This document shows positions 27,839 through 37,821 of a stretch of 51,799 nt of DNA, one piece after another (position 1 is the first letter of the stretch; each line of letters opens with the position of its first letter). Made by a program: the position numbers and the translations under genes. This DNA is from Henriciella sp. Its GTDB lineage: Bacteria; Pseudomonadota; Alphaproteobacteria; Caulobacterales; Hyphomonadaceae. The stretch lies in contig DUBH01000082.1 in NCBI GenBank assembly GCA_012960415.1, positions 1,173 to 52,971 of the forward strand. The letters run 5' to 3'. The notes below the pieces were generated by a model that was given only the letters and a program-made list of their open reading frames with translations, was not told the DNA's origin and made no database searches.

Positions 27839-28615
27839 TTAGCGGTTCTTGAAGTGTGGCTCGCGCTTCTCGACGAAGGCTTCCATGCCTTCTTTCTGGT
27901 CTTCGGTGGCGAAGAGGGAATGGAAAAGACGGCGCTCAAACATCACGCCCTGGCTGAGCGTGGTCTCATAAGCGGCGTTGACCATTTCCTTGGTCATCAT
28001 CGCGGTCGCGCGCGGCAGGGACGCAATCTTGCGCGCGACGGACCGGGCTTCGTCCATGAGGTCATCGGTCGGCACAATGCGCGAGACGAGGCCGCAGCGC
28101 TCAGCTTCCTCAGCATCCATCATGCGGCCGGTGAGGCACATTTCCATGGCTTTGGACTTGCCTGCGAAGCGGGTCAGACGCTGCGTGCCGCCTGCGCCTG
28201 GTGAAACGCCGATGGTGATTTCCGGCTGGCCGAATTTTGCGTTTTCAGCCGCGAGGATAAAGTCACACATCATGGCAAGCTCACAGCCGCCGCCAAGGGC
28301 GTAGCCGGACACTGCCGCGATGACCGGCTTGCGCATCCGGGAGGCGCGCTCCCAGTTGCGGGTGATGAAGTCACTATAATAGGCGTCGAGATAGGATTGC
28401 TCGCGCATTTCCTTGATGTCGGCGCCAGCGGCGAATGCCTTCTTGGAGCCGGTAATGACGATGCAACCGATTGAGGCGTCATTGTCGAACCGGTCGAGCG
28501 CTTCGGTCAGCTCATCCATGAGTGCATTATTGAATGCGTTGAGCGCGTCTGGACGGTTCAGCGTGATGATGGCGACTGCCTCATCCACCTCAGTCAAAAG
28601 CGTTTCATAGGCCAT
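27839..28615 (-). CDS. Enoyl-CoA hydratase (crotonase)
   Basis: 258 residues from ATG 28615 ([20 protein letters not shown]). Hydrates trans-2-enoyl-CoA in beta-oxidation. Both catalytic glutamates of crotonase are present: [15 protein letters not shown] and [20 protein letters not shown]. The oxyanion-hole segment [10 protein letters not shown] is also standard. The C-terminus [10 protein letters not shown] is typical. This is the true hydratase of the two crotonase-fold genes in the window (compare 19728-20492). It lies divergent from the gamma-glutamyltransferase gene across about 100 bases. Confidence 0.92.
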   Translation of the reverse strand: MAYETLLTEVDEAVAIITLNRPDALNAFNNALMDELTEALDRFDNDASIGCIVITGSKKAFAAGADIKEMREQSYLDAYYSDFITRNWERASRMRKPVIAAVSGYALGGGCELAMMCDFILAAENAKFGQPEITIGVSPGAGGTQRLTRFAGKSKAMEMCLTGRMMDAEEAERCGLVSRIVPTDDLMDEARSVARKIASLPRATAMMTKEMVNAAYETTLSQGVMFERRLFHSLFATEDQKEGMEAFVEKREPHFKNR

Positions 28616-28717
28616 GATAAGATCTGGTTCCTGTGCTTGCTTGCCTTTCGCGGTCTCTGCCGCAAGTTTGGGAGGGATAGGGGAAGATCGACCCCTCGTC
28701 GATAGGGAGTGACCAGC

Positions 28718-30604
28718 ATGACAATGACAAGCCTGAAGAGTTCTGTGGGTGGAGGCGCCTTCCTCCTGGCGGCCATGACGGCCTTCTGTCCGGCCGCAGC
28801 GGCTCAAGCACCCGGCGCCGAGGATGGTGATGCGGGCGCCCTGCCAGCCCCTTTTGAATACAGTGATCCGGCCGAAGGTGACCGGATGCCGTCGGGCCGC
28901 GATATCGGTACGCGTTCATCAGTCGTCGCCCCGAATGCAGCTGCGGCGACGGCACATCCGCTGGCAACCCGCATCGCGCTCAATGTGATGGAAGATGGCG
29001 GCAATGCCGTTGATGCGGCGATTGCGGCCAATGCCATGCTGGGCCTTGTCGAGCCGACGGGCAACGGCATTGGCGGCGATCTCTTCGCAATCGTGTGGGA
29101 TCCGGAAACGAGCACGCTCTACGGCTACAATGGCTCTGGCCGCTCTGCGATGGGTGCGACGCTGGAAGACATGCAGGCGGCGGCGGATGAGTTTATGGAC
29201 GGTGAGGAAATCCCGCCTTATGGCGCCGCCCCGGTGACTGTGCCCGGCACGGTGGATGGCTGGTTCGCCCTGCATGACAAGTTCGGCAGCGTTGGCATGG
29301 ACGAACTGCTCGCTCCGACCGTCAGCTATGCCCGCGAAGGCGCGCCGATCCCGGAAGTCATTGCTTATTATTGGGGCCGCAGCGCCGCCAACTTCCCGCG
29401 CTATGCCGAAAGCGGCATGATCGAGGAATTCGACAATGCGCGTGAGACCTTCTTCTCACCCACGCCGCGCGAAGGCTCTCTCTTTACCAATCCAGACCTT
29501 GCCAACACGCTGGAAAAGATCGGCGCCGAAGGCCGCTCTGCTTTCTATGAGGGCGACATCGCACGCACCATGGGCGCCTATTTCGAGCGGATTGGCGGGT
29601 ATCTTCGCTATGAGGATTTCGCCGCCCATGAAGGCGAGTGGACCGAGCCGCTGTGTGTCGATTATCGCGAGACGCGCCTCTGTGAGCTGGGGCCCAACAC
29701 GCAGGGCGTAGCCGCGCTCCAGATGCTGCAGATGCTCGAAGGCTTCGACCTTCGCGGCATGGGCTTTGGCTCGCCTGACTCCATCATGGCGCAGGTCGAG
29801 GCGAAACGCCTTGCCTTTGCGGACCGCGCGAAAGGCTATGCCGACCCGGAATTCAGCGGCATCGACCCGGAGGTCTTTATTCGTGACGGCTATAATGTCG
29901 AACGCGCTGAGGCGATCGACCTGACGGCACCTATGTCTCAGGTCGATGCGGGTATGGACTTTGCGGCAATGGCGGCCGACGAGACGCTGGAAGATGGCGA
30001 CACGACCTATCTCACTGTCGCTGACCAGAATGGCATGATGGTCTCGCTGATCCCGTCGAATTATCGCGGCATGGGCACCGGCCTCGTCGCAGACGGTCTC
30101 GGCTTTATGTTCCAGGATCGCGGCCAGCTCTTCAGCCTCGACCCGGAGCATCCGAATGCGTTCGAGCCGGGCAAGCGGCCCTTCCACACGATCATCCCGG
30201 CCTTTGCCTACAAGCAGGTCGACGGTGAGTATCAGCCCTGGATGAGCTTTGGCCTGATGGGCGGCGGCATGCAGCCACAAGGCCATGTCCAGATCATCCT
30301 GAACCTCATCGATTATGACATGGGCCTTCAGGAAGCTGGCGATGCTGCCCGCTGGGAGCATACAGGCGGCTGCGAGCCAACAGATGACTATGCTGGCGAC
30401 ACCTGCATCAACGATATCGGCACCGTGCATCTGGAAAGCGGCATCCCGCCTGAAACCCGCGCCGAGCTGGAAGCGCGCGGCTACACGGTCGAGTGCTGCA
30501 GTGCCAATGGCGGCGGCTATCAGGCGATCATGAAGGACTTTGAGTCCGGTGCATGGATTGCTGCGACCGAGATGCGCAAGGACGGGGCCGCGGGCGGGTT
30601 CTAG
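28718..30604 (+). CDS. ggt: Gamma-glutamyltransferase
   Basis: Periplasmic Ntn hydrolase cleaving the gamma-glutamyl bond of glutathione. 628 residues from ATG 28718, which has AGGGAG eight bases upstream; a GTG at 28709 is less likely. A signal peptide ends about residue 30 (AAAA then QAPG). The large-subunit motif [18 protein letters not shown] is present. The nucleophile is probably Thr429 in [12 protein letters not shown], the autoprocessing site that would begin the small subunit. Later [20 protein letters not shown] and [17 protein letters not shown] are conserved. A Cys-containing segment near residue 550-590 could form disulfides in the periplasm. Followed by a hairpin at 30633. Confidence 0.92.
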   Translation: MTMTSLKSSVGGGAFLLAAMTAFCPAAAAQAPGAEDGDAGALPAPFEYSDPAEGDRMPSGRDIGTRSSVVAPNAAAATAHPLATRIALNVMEDGGNAVDAAIAANAMLGLVEPTGNGIGGDLFAIVWDPETSTLYGYNGSGRSAMGATLEDMQAAADEFMDGEEIPPYGAAPVTVPGTVDGWFALHDKFGSVGMDELLAPTVSYAREGAPIPEVIAYYWGRSAANFPRYAESGMIEEFDNARETFFSPTPREGSLFTNPDLANTLEKIGAEGRSAFYEGDIARTMGAYFERIGGYLRYEDFAAHEGEWTEPLCVDYRETRLCELGPNTQGVAALQMLQMLEGFDLRGMGFGSPDSIMAQVEAKRLAFADRAKGYADPEFSGIDPEVFIRDGYNVERAEAIDLTAPMSQVDAGMDFAAMAADETLEDGDTTYLTVADQNGMMVSLIPSNYRGMGTGLVADGLGFMFQDRGQLFSLDPEHPNAFEPGKRPFHTIIPAFAYKQVDGEYQPWMSFGLMGGGMQPQGHVQIILNLIDYDMGLQEAGDAARWEHTGGCEPTDDYAGDTCINDIGTVHLESGIPPETRAELEARGYTVECCSANGGGYQAIMKDFESGAWIAATEMRKDGAAGGF

Positions 30605-30632
30605 CCCGATACGAATAGGTTGATGAAGTTGT

Positions 30633-30665
30633 GAAAGCCGTCCCTCCCTGAGGGGCGGCTTTCTT
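30633..30665 (+). terminator. Hairpin after ggt
   Basis: Stem GAAAGCCGTCCC (30633-30644) and GGGGCGGCTTTC (30652-30663), 12 bp with one wobble pair and a short loop. It is followed by TT then AC, so the T-run is weak. It lies between convergent ggt and the SLC13 gene. Confidence 0.7.
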
Positions 30666-32475
30666 ACAATGGCCAGAAGAGCGGAATGACAAACATCGCG
30701 ACGGCGAAGAAGAAGAGATTCAACGGCAGGCCGATGCGGGCAAAGTCGCTGAACTTGTAGCCGCCCGCAGTGTAGACCAGCGTATTGGTCTGGTAGCCAA
30801 TGGGGGTCGCAAAGCTCGCGCTGGCCGCAAACATCACTGCAACCACGAAGGCGCGGGGGTCGACCTCGAGGCTCTGAGCAAGACCTATGGCAATCGGCGT
30901 CATCAGGATGGCGGTCGCATTGTTGGAGATGAGCTCAGTTATGGTGGAGGTCAGAAGGTAGACCACGGCGAGCGCAGCGAGCGGGCCGAAGACGCCAACC
31001 GGGGCCGCGATTGAGTTCACGAGCAGGGCGGCCGCCCCTGAATTCTCCATCGCCATACCGAGCGCCAGCATGCCGAAAATGAGCATCAGAATATCCCACT
31101 GGATGGCCTTGTAGGCTTCCTGATGGTCGATACATCCGAGTGCAATCACGATGGCCGCCGCGATGAGGGCAAGCCCCGCAATGGGCATGATGCCAAGCGC
31201 CGCCAGCGCCATGACGGCGATGACAGCGCCGATCGCAATCGGAGCCTTATCACGGCGGAGCGGGCGTTCGGAGGTTTCTGTCAGATTGCTCAGCATCAGA
31301 TCGTCGAACATCTGGCGCATGCCTGCTGGTGGGCCTTCGACCAGAACCGTGTCACCGAGATTGAAGCGGATGCCGCGCCCCTCGAGGCTGATATTTTCAC
31401 CTCGCCGGTGGATTGCGAGCGCGTAGACGCCGTAGAGACGCACAAGGCCTGCACCAACAATCGGGCGGCCAACCAGGCGCGATTCAGGACCAACCACGCC
31501 TTCCATGAGGACTGTTTCACTGGCCTGGACCGGTTCGATGGCGTGGCGCTGGCTCTCGCTGCCGGATCCGATGGCAACATCGCCTGCCTCTCGAAGGCTG
31601 AGCATTTCGGAGACGGGAGAGCGCAAGACGAGACGGTCACCGGCCTCAAGCACAAGCGACGCCAGCTCATCGCGACGCGAGCGGTTGGCGCGCATGACGT
31701 CGATGACGGTGAAGCCCTTTTCGGGCGTGAAGCCGGTTTCCTTGATTGTCTTTCCGATAAGGACCGAATCGACGGGTACGAGGACCTGCGCAATGAAACG
31801 GCGGTTCTTCGTGGTCGGCAGAAGGTCGGCCAGCGTGTCGCGATAAGGCAGCAGCCAGCGGCTGGCGAGCGCCATATAGAGAACACCGGCGACCGCCATG
31901 ATGATGCCTGCGCCTGTGATCTCGAAAATGCCGAATGGGGCAAGCCCCGCCTTTTGCGCGACGCCGTCGACCAGAAGATTGGTCGAGGTGCCGATCAGCG
32001 TGGTCATGCCGCCGAAAATAGAGGCAAACGAGAGCGGGATCAGGAGGCGCGAGGCTGATGTGCCAATCGTCTGGGCAAGCCTGATGGCCACGGGGATCAG
32101 AATGACCACGATCGGCGTGTTGTTCATGAAGGCCGACAGCGCCACGACAATTGCCATCAGGGCGATGACTGCGACAAGCGGTGTCCAGTTCTTGGCGATA
32201 CGGATGACCCAGTTACCGGCAGCGGCAATGACGCCTGTGCGTTCAAGCGCAGCCGACAGCACGAACATCGCCGCGATTGTGATTGGCGCCGCGTTGGAAA
32301 AGACACCCAGCGTCTCGGGCACCGAAAGGATGCCGGTCAGCAGCAGGGCGGACATGGCGAGCAGGGCCACGACATCAGCCGGGATTTTCTCGCGCAGGAA
32401 GCTGACGAAGACGGCAACCAGCAGCACAAAGACAAGTGCGATCTGGAATTCCTGCGGCAGGACAATGTCAGGCAT
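30664..32475 (-). CDS. SLC13/DASS-type permease with two TrkA-C (RCK_C) domains
   Basis: 603 residues. N-terminal membrane half (about 1-200) and C-terminal membrane half (about 400-603) have the ArsB/SLC13 pattern, with FMNNTPIVVILIPVAIRLAQ and later STITELISNNATAILMTPIA; each has the conserved N-N/T-P substrate/sodium loop. Between them lie two RCK_C-like domains (about 225-300, with DSVLIGKTIKETGF, and about 315-395, with PESRLVGRPIVGAG). The family transports dicarboxylates, sulfate or other anions with sodium; the substrate here is not defined. Start ATG 32475 (MPDIVLPQEFQ). Confidence 0.87.
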   Translation of the reverse strand: MPDIVLPQEFQIALVFVLLVAVFVSFLREKIPADVVALLAMSALLLTGILSVPETLGVFSNAAPITIAAMFVLSAALERTGVIAAAGNWVIRIAKNWTPLVAVIALMAIVVALSAFMNNTPIVVILIPVAIRLAQTIGTSASRLLIPLSFASIFGGMTTLIGTSTNLLVDGVAQKAGLAPFGIFEITGAGIIMAVAGVLYMALASRWLLPYRDTLADLLPTTKNRRFIAQVLVPVDSVLIGKTIKETGFTPEKGFTVIDVMRANRSRRDELASLVLEAGDRLVLRSPVSEMLSLREAGDVAIGSGSESQRHAIEPVQASETVLMEGVVGPESRLVGRPIVGAGLVRLYGVYALAIHRRGENISLEGRGIRFNLGDTVLVEGPPAGMRQMFDDLMLSNLTETSERPLRRDKAPIAIGAVIAVMALAALGIMPIAGLALIAAAIVIALGCIDHQEAYKAIQWDILMLIFGMLALGMAMENSGAAALLVNSIAAPVGVFGPLAALAVVYLLTSTITELISNNATAILMTPIAIGLAQSLEVDPRAFVVAVMFAASASFATPIGYQTNTLVYTAGGYKFSDFARIGLPLNLFFFAVAMFVIPLFWPL

Positions 32476-32605
32476 AAAGGCGGGGCCCCGGTCGTTTCTC
32501 TCTATCGATAGACGACTTGAGGCAGGGTCAACGCAACCGTCAATTTAGAAGAACTCCTGATGTGGCGTATGTCCGAATGCATGGCTGGCGCCTCTGATCG
32601 TTGCG

Positions 32606-35289
32606 CTATCGCTCTGATTTCAGGCGGTAGAGAAGGTCGAGTGCTTCGCGCGGCGTCAGATCATCCGGGCTGACGGCGTCGAGCAGCTTGAGGGCGGGAT
32701 GGTCCTCGGCCGGGGCGAAGGCTTCGGGTTCTTCGGCGACGGACGCGAAAAGCGGCAGGGCATCGACTGCATCCGGTTTGGCTTCGAGCTTCTTCAGGAC
32801 CTGTTCGGCGCGGCGCACCGCGCGGGCTGGAAGGCCGGCGAGCCGTGCGACCTGTACCCCATAGGAGCGATCTGCAGGGCCGCTTGCAATGTCATGCAGG
32901 AAGACGAGCTCATCCTTCCACTCCTTGGCACGGAGCGAAAGATTGGCGGCATAGGCCAGGTCTTCGGCAAGGCCCGTCAGCTCGTGATAATGGGTGGCGA
33001 AAAGGGCCCGGCACTTATTGGTGTTGTGGAGGTGTTCGACCGCGGACCAGGCAATCGCGAGGCCGTCATAGGTCGAGGTGCCGCGGCCAACTTCGTCCAG
33101 AATGACGAAGCTGCGTTCGGTCGCCTGGTTCAGGATGGCGGCGGTCTCAACCATTTCGACCATGAAGGTGGAGCGCCCGCGCGACAGGTCGTCAGAGGCA
33201 CCGACGCGCGAGAAGATGCGGTCTGCAATGCCGAGCCGGATCGATTTGGCCGGTACAAAGAGCCCTGCTTGCGCAAGGATAACGGCAAGGCAGGCCTGAC
33301 GCAGATAAGTAGACTTACCTGCCATGTTCGGGCCTGTGACGAGCGCAAGACGCGGCGCGAGCGCGCCCGACGCATCGAGGCTCAGATTGTTCGCGGTGAA
33401 GCCTTCTCCTGTCGCCTTCAGCGCGGCCTCGACGACGGGGTGGCGCAGGGCTTCAGCCTCGAACACTGGCTCATCTGCGAGGACAGGGCGCACAGCATCA
33501 TTGGCGTCTGCCCAGTCTGCAGCGGCGGCGGCAACATCAATCTCTGCCAGCGCATGGGCGGCCGTAGAGACGGCGTCATTCACGCCTTCGATGCGCAGGC
33601 AAAGCTCGCGAAAGAGCTCAATCTCGCGGGTCTGGGCGGCTTCTTCGGCGCGGGAGATGCGGCCTGCAAGGTCCGACAGCTCCGGCGTCGAGAAGCGCAT
33701 ATTCGACGCGAGCGTCTGGCGGTGGATGAAGGTCTCGGCATGCGGCGGCTTTAGCAACGCATCGCCGTGGCGGGCGGGCACGTCGATGAAATAGCCGAGG
33801 ACATTGTTGAACTTGATTTTCAGCGCACTGATGCCCGTCTCGTCGCAATAGCGGGCTTGAAGCTCTGCGATGATCTTGCGGCTGTCCCGGCGTAGCGACC
33901 GTGACTCATCCAGAGCCGTGTCCCAGCCATCGGCGATAAAGCCGCCATCGCGTGCAAGTGTCGGCAGGTCTTCAGCCAGCGCACTTTCCAGATCGTAGGC
34001 GAGCTGGGCGAGGTCTTCATGGCGCGCCGGGTCGAGGGCGGAGACCGCATCGGCGAGTAGCTGAGGCAGGCCTGTCTGCAAAGCCGCCAGCATGGAGGCA
34101 AGTGATGCGCCTTCCCTGATCGCCACGGCGATAGATCTGAGGTCACGCGGGCCGCCGCGCTCCAGCCGGATGCGCGTGCGGGCGCGCTCAAGGTCCGGCG
34201 TGGCTTTCAAACAGGCGCGCACATCGCTGCGCAGGTCGCTTTCCTGCAGAAAGAAAGAGACCGCGTCATAGCGTGCCTCGATCGTTTCACGCGCGCATTC
34301 CGGACGCGACAACCGGTCAGCGAAAAGCCGTGCGCCGGGGGCGGTGAGTGTGCGGTCGATCGTGGCGAGAAGCGTGCCCTTGCGCCCGCCATTCATGGCA
34401 ATGTCGATCTCGAGGCTCCCGCGCGCGTGGCCGGATCGATGGACAGGCTGGCAGACTGACCGCGCCGGTTTGGCGGGTCGAGGCGGATGTCAGCGCCCGC
34501 CTGAGTCAGGCTGAGATAGTCGAGCAGGAGGCCGCAGGCGCAAAGCTCCGCCTTGGTGAAGCTACCAAACCCGTCCAGCGCGGCTAGCTTGTAGGCAGAT
34601 TTCAGCGCGCTTTCGCCGGAGGAGACGCTCGCGGCCCGCGATGGCCGACGCGTGACCGGCATTCGCAGAGATGCGAGCGCCTGACGCAGGAGCGGCCGGG
34701 CCTCATCATCCTCAGTCACCAACAGCTCACTGATTGGCAGGCTGGCGGCTTTCTCGCCCAGCGTTTCGGGCGAAACCTCTATGATCTCGAACGCGCCAGT
34801 GGATACATCGCAGGCGGCAATGGCGGCCTCTGTGCCCCCCGCCGCAAGCGCGATGGCGGCCAGCACCTGTCCCTGACGTGAAGACAGGATCGTGTCTTCG
34901 GTGATCGTGCCGGGCGTCACGACGCGCACGACTTCGCGGTTCACGATGGATTTGGAGCCACGCTTTTTCGCTTCGGCCGGGCTTTCGGTCTGCTCGCAGA
35001 CGGCAACGCGCTCACCGGACTTGATGAGGCGGGCGAGATAAGCCTCTGACGCGTGATACGGCACGCCCGCCATCGGAATTGGCTTGCCATCATGCTCGCC
35101 GCGCGCCGTCAGCGTAATGTCGAGGATCTCGGCCGCGCGTACGGCATCCTCGAAGAACAACTCGTAGAAATCGCCCATGCGAAAGAAAAGCAGGGCGTCC
35201 TGGTGGCTCGACTTGATGTCGAGATATTGCGCCATGAAGGGCGTCGGAGCCTTTTTCTCAGGCACGGGTGGGGCGGCGGTGTCTGGCAT
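32606..35289 (-). pseudogene. mutS: DNA mismatch repair protein MutS, frameshifted into two ORFs
   Basis: Mismatch recognition ATPase. The N-terminal ORF starts at ATG 35289 ([13 protein letters not shown]) with the mismatch-binding FYELF in [11 protein letters not shown], and runs through SIDPATR before shifting and stopping at 34393. The C-terminal ORF (32606-34396) starts [10 protein letters not shown] and has Walker A GPNMAGKSTYLRQ and DEVGRGTSTYDGLAIAW. The shift lies in a CG repeat at 34420-34427. Removing two bases restores [14 protein letters not shown] in register with other MutS proteins. The two ORFs overlap as ATGA (34393-34396). Together they cover a normal MutS length of about 893 residues with all domains. 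A sequencing error, a real mutator allele, or a split protein by coupled re-initiation are all possible. Confidence 0.9.
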
Positions 35290-35419
35290 CGGATCAAACT
35301 TAACGGATTCGCATGGGAGGTGTGCAACCCAAATAACCAGTACTGCGCGGGTTGTCGGCAATTCCGCAGCGGCTTAGACACAGTCGAAAGTCGTAGTTTA
35401 AACCTGAAGGCCAATTGCC

Positions 35420-37748
35420 ATGACGTCCAAGCGTCCAACCTTTACCGATAAGGAAGCGCTCGACTTCCATAGTCAGCCAACGCCGGGCAAATTGTCGGTC
35501 ACACCGACCAAGCCAATGGCAACGCAGCGCGACCTGTCGCTCGCCTACAGCCCTGGTGTTGCCGTTCCGGTGAAGGCCATCGCCGAGGACAAAGACCTTG
35601 CCTACGAGTACACCTCGAAGGGCAATATGGTCGCCGTTATCTCGAACGGGACCGCCATTCTGGGCCTTGGCGACCTTGGCGCGATGGCATCGAAGCCCGT
35701 CATGGAGGGCAAGTCGGTCCTCTTTAAACGCTTTGCGGACGTCGTGTGCGCGAAGCCTGCGCGCTCGCCGCAGGCTTTGTCGCTCTGTCGATGTCGAAGT
35801 GTTCTCCAAGGACACTGAAGAGCTGATCACCACGATCCGCAACATTGGTGAGACCTGGGGCGGCATCAACCTCGAGGACATCGCAAGCCCTGAGTGCTTC
35901 ATTATCGAGAGCCGTCTTCGCGAAGAACTCGACATCCCGGTCTTCCACGATGACCAGCACGGCACCGCGATCATCGCCGCCGCTGGCCTGATCAACGCCT
36001 GCAACATCACGGGCCGCGAACTGAACGATGTGAAGGTCGCCATTTCGGGCGCAGGCGCGGCGGGCCTCTCCTGCGCAGGCCTCATCCGCCATCTTGGAGT
36101 GCGGCCAGAGAACATCCTCATGTGCGATAGTCGCGGCGTCGTCTATGAAGGCCGCACCGAGAAAATGGACCAGTTCAAGTCTGCTTTCGCGGTGAAGACC
36201 GAGAAGCGCACCCTGTCCGAAGCGATGGAAGGCGCAGACGTCTTCCTCGGCCTGTCGATTGCAGGCGCGGTCACCAAGGAAATGGTCGCGAGCATGGCGC
36301 CAAATCCGATCATCTTCGCCATGGCGAACCCGGACCCGGAAATCACGCCGGAAGAGATCAAGCAGGTGCGCGACGATGCCATCATCGCAACGGGCCGCTC
36401 TGACTATCCGAACCAGGTCAACAATGTCCTCGGCTTTCCTTACATCTTCCGCGGCGCGCTCGACGTGCGTGCGCGTTCGATCAATGAGGAGATGAAAGTT
36501 GCAGCTGCGCAGGCGCTGGCTGAGCTCGCACGCGAAGACGTGCCAGACGAAGTGGCCGCCGCCTATCACGGCTCGCGCCCGCAATTTGGCCGCGACTATA
36601 TCATTCCGACGCCGTTCGACCCGCGTCTCATCAGCTTCATTCCGCCCTTCGTGGCGCAGGCTGCCATGGACACCGGCGTTGCGCGCAAGGAAATTCCGGA
36701 CATGGACGAGTATCGCCGCATGCTGGCGCGCCGTCTCGACCCGACCGCCTCCTTCGTGCAGAGCGTTCAGGCTGCCGTTCGCGAGAAGAAAGCCCGCATC
36801 GTGTTTGCGGAGGGCGAAGAGCCATCCGTCGTTCGCGCCGCCTTCTCGTTCAAGAACCAGGGTCTTGGCGACCCTGTTCTGATCGGCCGTGAGGAGCAGG
36901 TCACGCGCACCATGCAGCAGATGGGTGTGCCGGAAGGCTCGCTTGAGATCATCAATGCGCGCCTGTCAGACCGTAATCCGGAATACACCGATTACCTCTA
37001 TGACCGCCTGAAGCGTCAGGGCTTCCTGCGCCGCGACGCCCAGCGCCTCGTCAACCAGGACCGTAACGTGTTCGGCTCCTGCATGCTGAAATTCGGTGAT
37101 GCAGACGGCATGATCACAGGTGTGACGCGCAATTATGACGTCGCCCTCAAAGACGTGCAGACCGTGCTCGATCCGATTCCGGGCAAGCAGGTCATCGGCA
37201 TGTCCATGGTGATCAACCGCGGCAAGACGATCTTCATCGCTGATACCTCGATCACCGAACTGCCTGTGGCCGAAGACCTTGTCGGTATCGCTTGCGAGGC
37301 GGCAAGCTCTGTGAAAAGCCTCGGCTTTACCCCGCGCGTCGCCTTCGTGTCCTATTCGACCTTCGGCAACCCGATGGGCGAACGCGCCGAGAAAGTCCGC
37401 GAAGCTGTCGCCATGCTTGATGCGCGCGATGACATCGACTTCGAATATGAAGGCGACATTTCGGTCGACGTCGCGATGAACCCGGGCCACAAGCTGGTCT
37501 ATCCGTTCTCGCGCCTCACCGATGCGGCCAACGTGCTCGTCATGCCGGCCATTCACTCGGCGGCGATTGCAACGAAGATCCTGACCTCGATGAGCCGCGC
37601 GACCGTTATCGGCCCGATCCTGCTCGGCTTCGAGAAGCCGGTTCAGATCGCTTCGCTGGGCGCAACGGTGAACGATATCGTGAACCTTGCGACCTTCGCA
37701 GCTTTCGACATCGACAAGCTCGGCCACATCAAGGCTGCTGCTGAGTAA
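35420..37748 (+). pseudogene. maeB: NADP-dependent malic enzyme with phosphotransacetylase-like domain, disrupted by hairpin insertion
   Basis: Multimodular MaeB: malic enzyme domain (oxidative decarboxylation of malate to pyruvate) followed by a phosphotransacetylase-like domain without that activity. The ORF from ATG 35420 runs through [20 protein letters not shown] and [17 protein letters not shown], then goes out of frame. The rest continues in another frame from [12 protein letters not shown] (about 35790) through FHDDQHGTAIIAAAGLINA, ISGAGAAGLSCAGL and the PTA-like region to 37748. Where relatives have about one codon between ADV and SVDVEV, this sequence has 40 bases (35752-35791), a net +37. 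They contain AAGCCTGCG (35755-35763) and CGCAGGCTT (35771-35779), a 9-bp perfect stem extendable to 12 pairs. Each ORF alone lacks a complete malic domain. Confidence 0.9.
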
Positions 37749-37782
37749 GCTAGTTACGGGCGACAGCCAGAAGCGATTTCAG

Positions 37783-37821
37783 AGGCCCGATATCAGCTCT
37801 TGGCTGGTGTCGGGCCTTTTT
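37783..37821 (+). terminator. Rho-independent terminator of maeB
   Basis: Stem AGGCCCGATATCAGC (37783-37797) and GCTGGTGTCGGGCCT (37803-37817), 15 bp with wobbles, followed by TTTT. Its right arm lies inside the 3' end of the convergent ampG gene (37793 onward). Confidence 0.9.

Noticed and set aside
19728-28615. The two crotonase genes as a recent duplication
   Set aside because: They differ in catalytic residues (IGVGLTM versus GGGCELA) and overall sequence, so they are distinct family members.
31123-32058. 311-codon frame opposite the SLC13 permease
   Set aside because: Antisense shadow with no domain signal.
35740-35800. Programmed translational bypass in maeB
   Set aside because: Matched take-off and landing codons that restore the protein exactly are not present; a GTC to GTC hop would lose about three residues. 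Mentioned only as a remote option.
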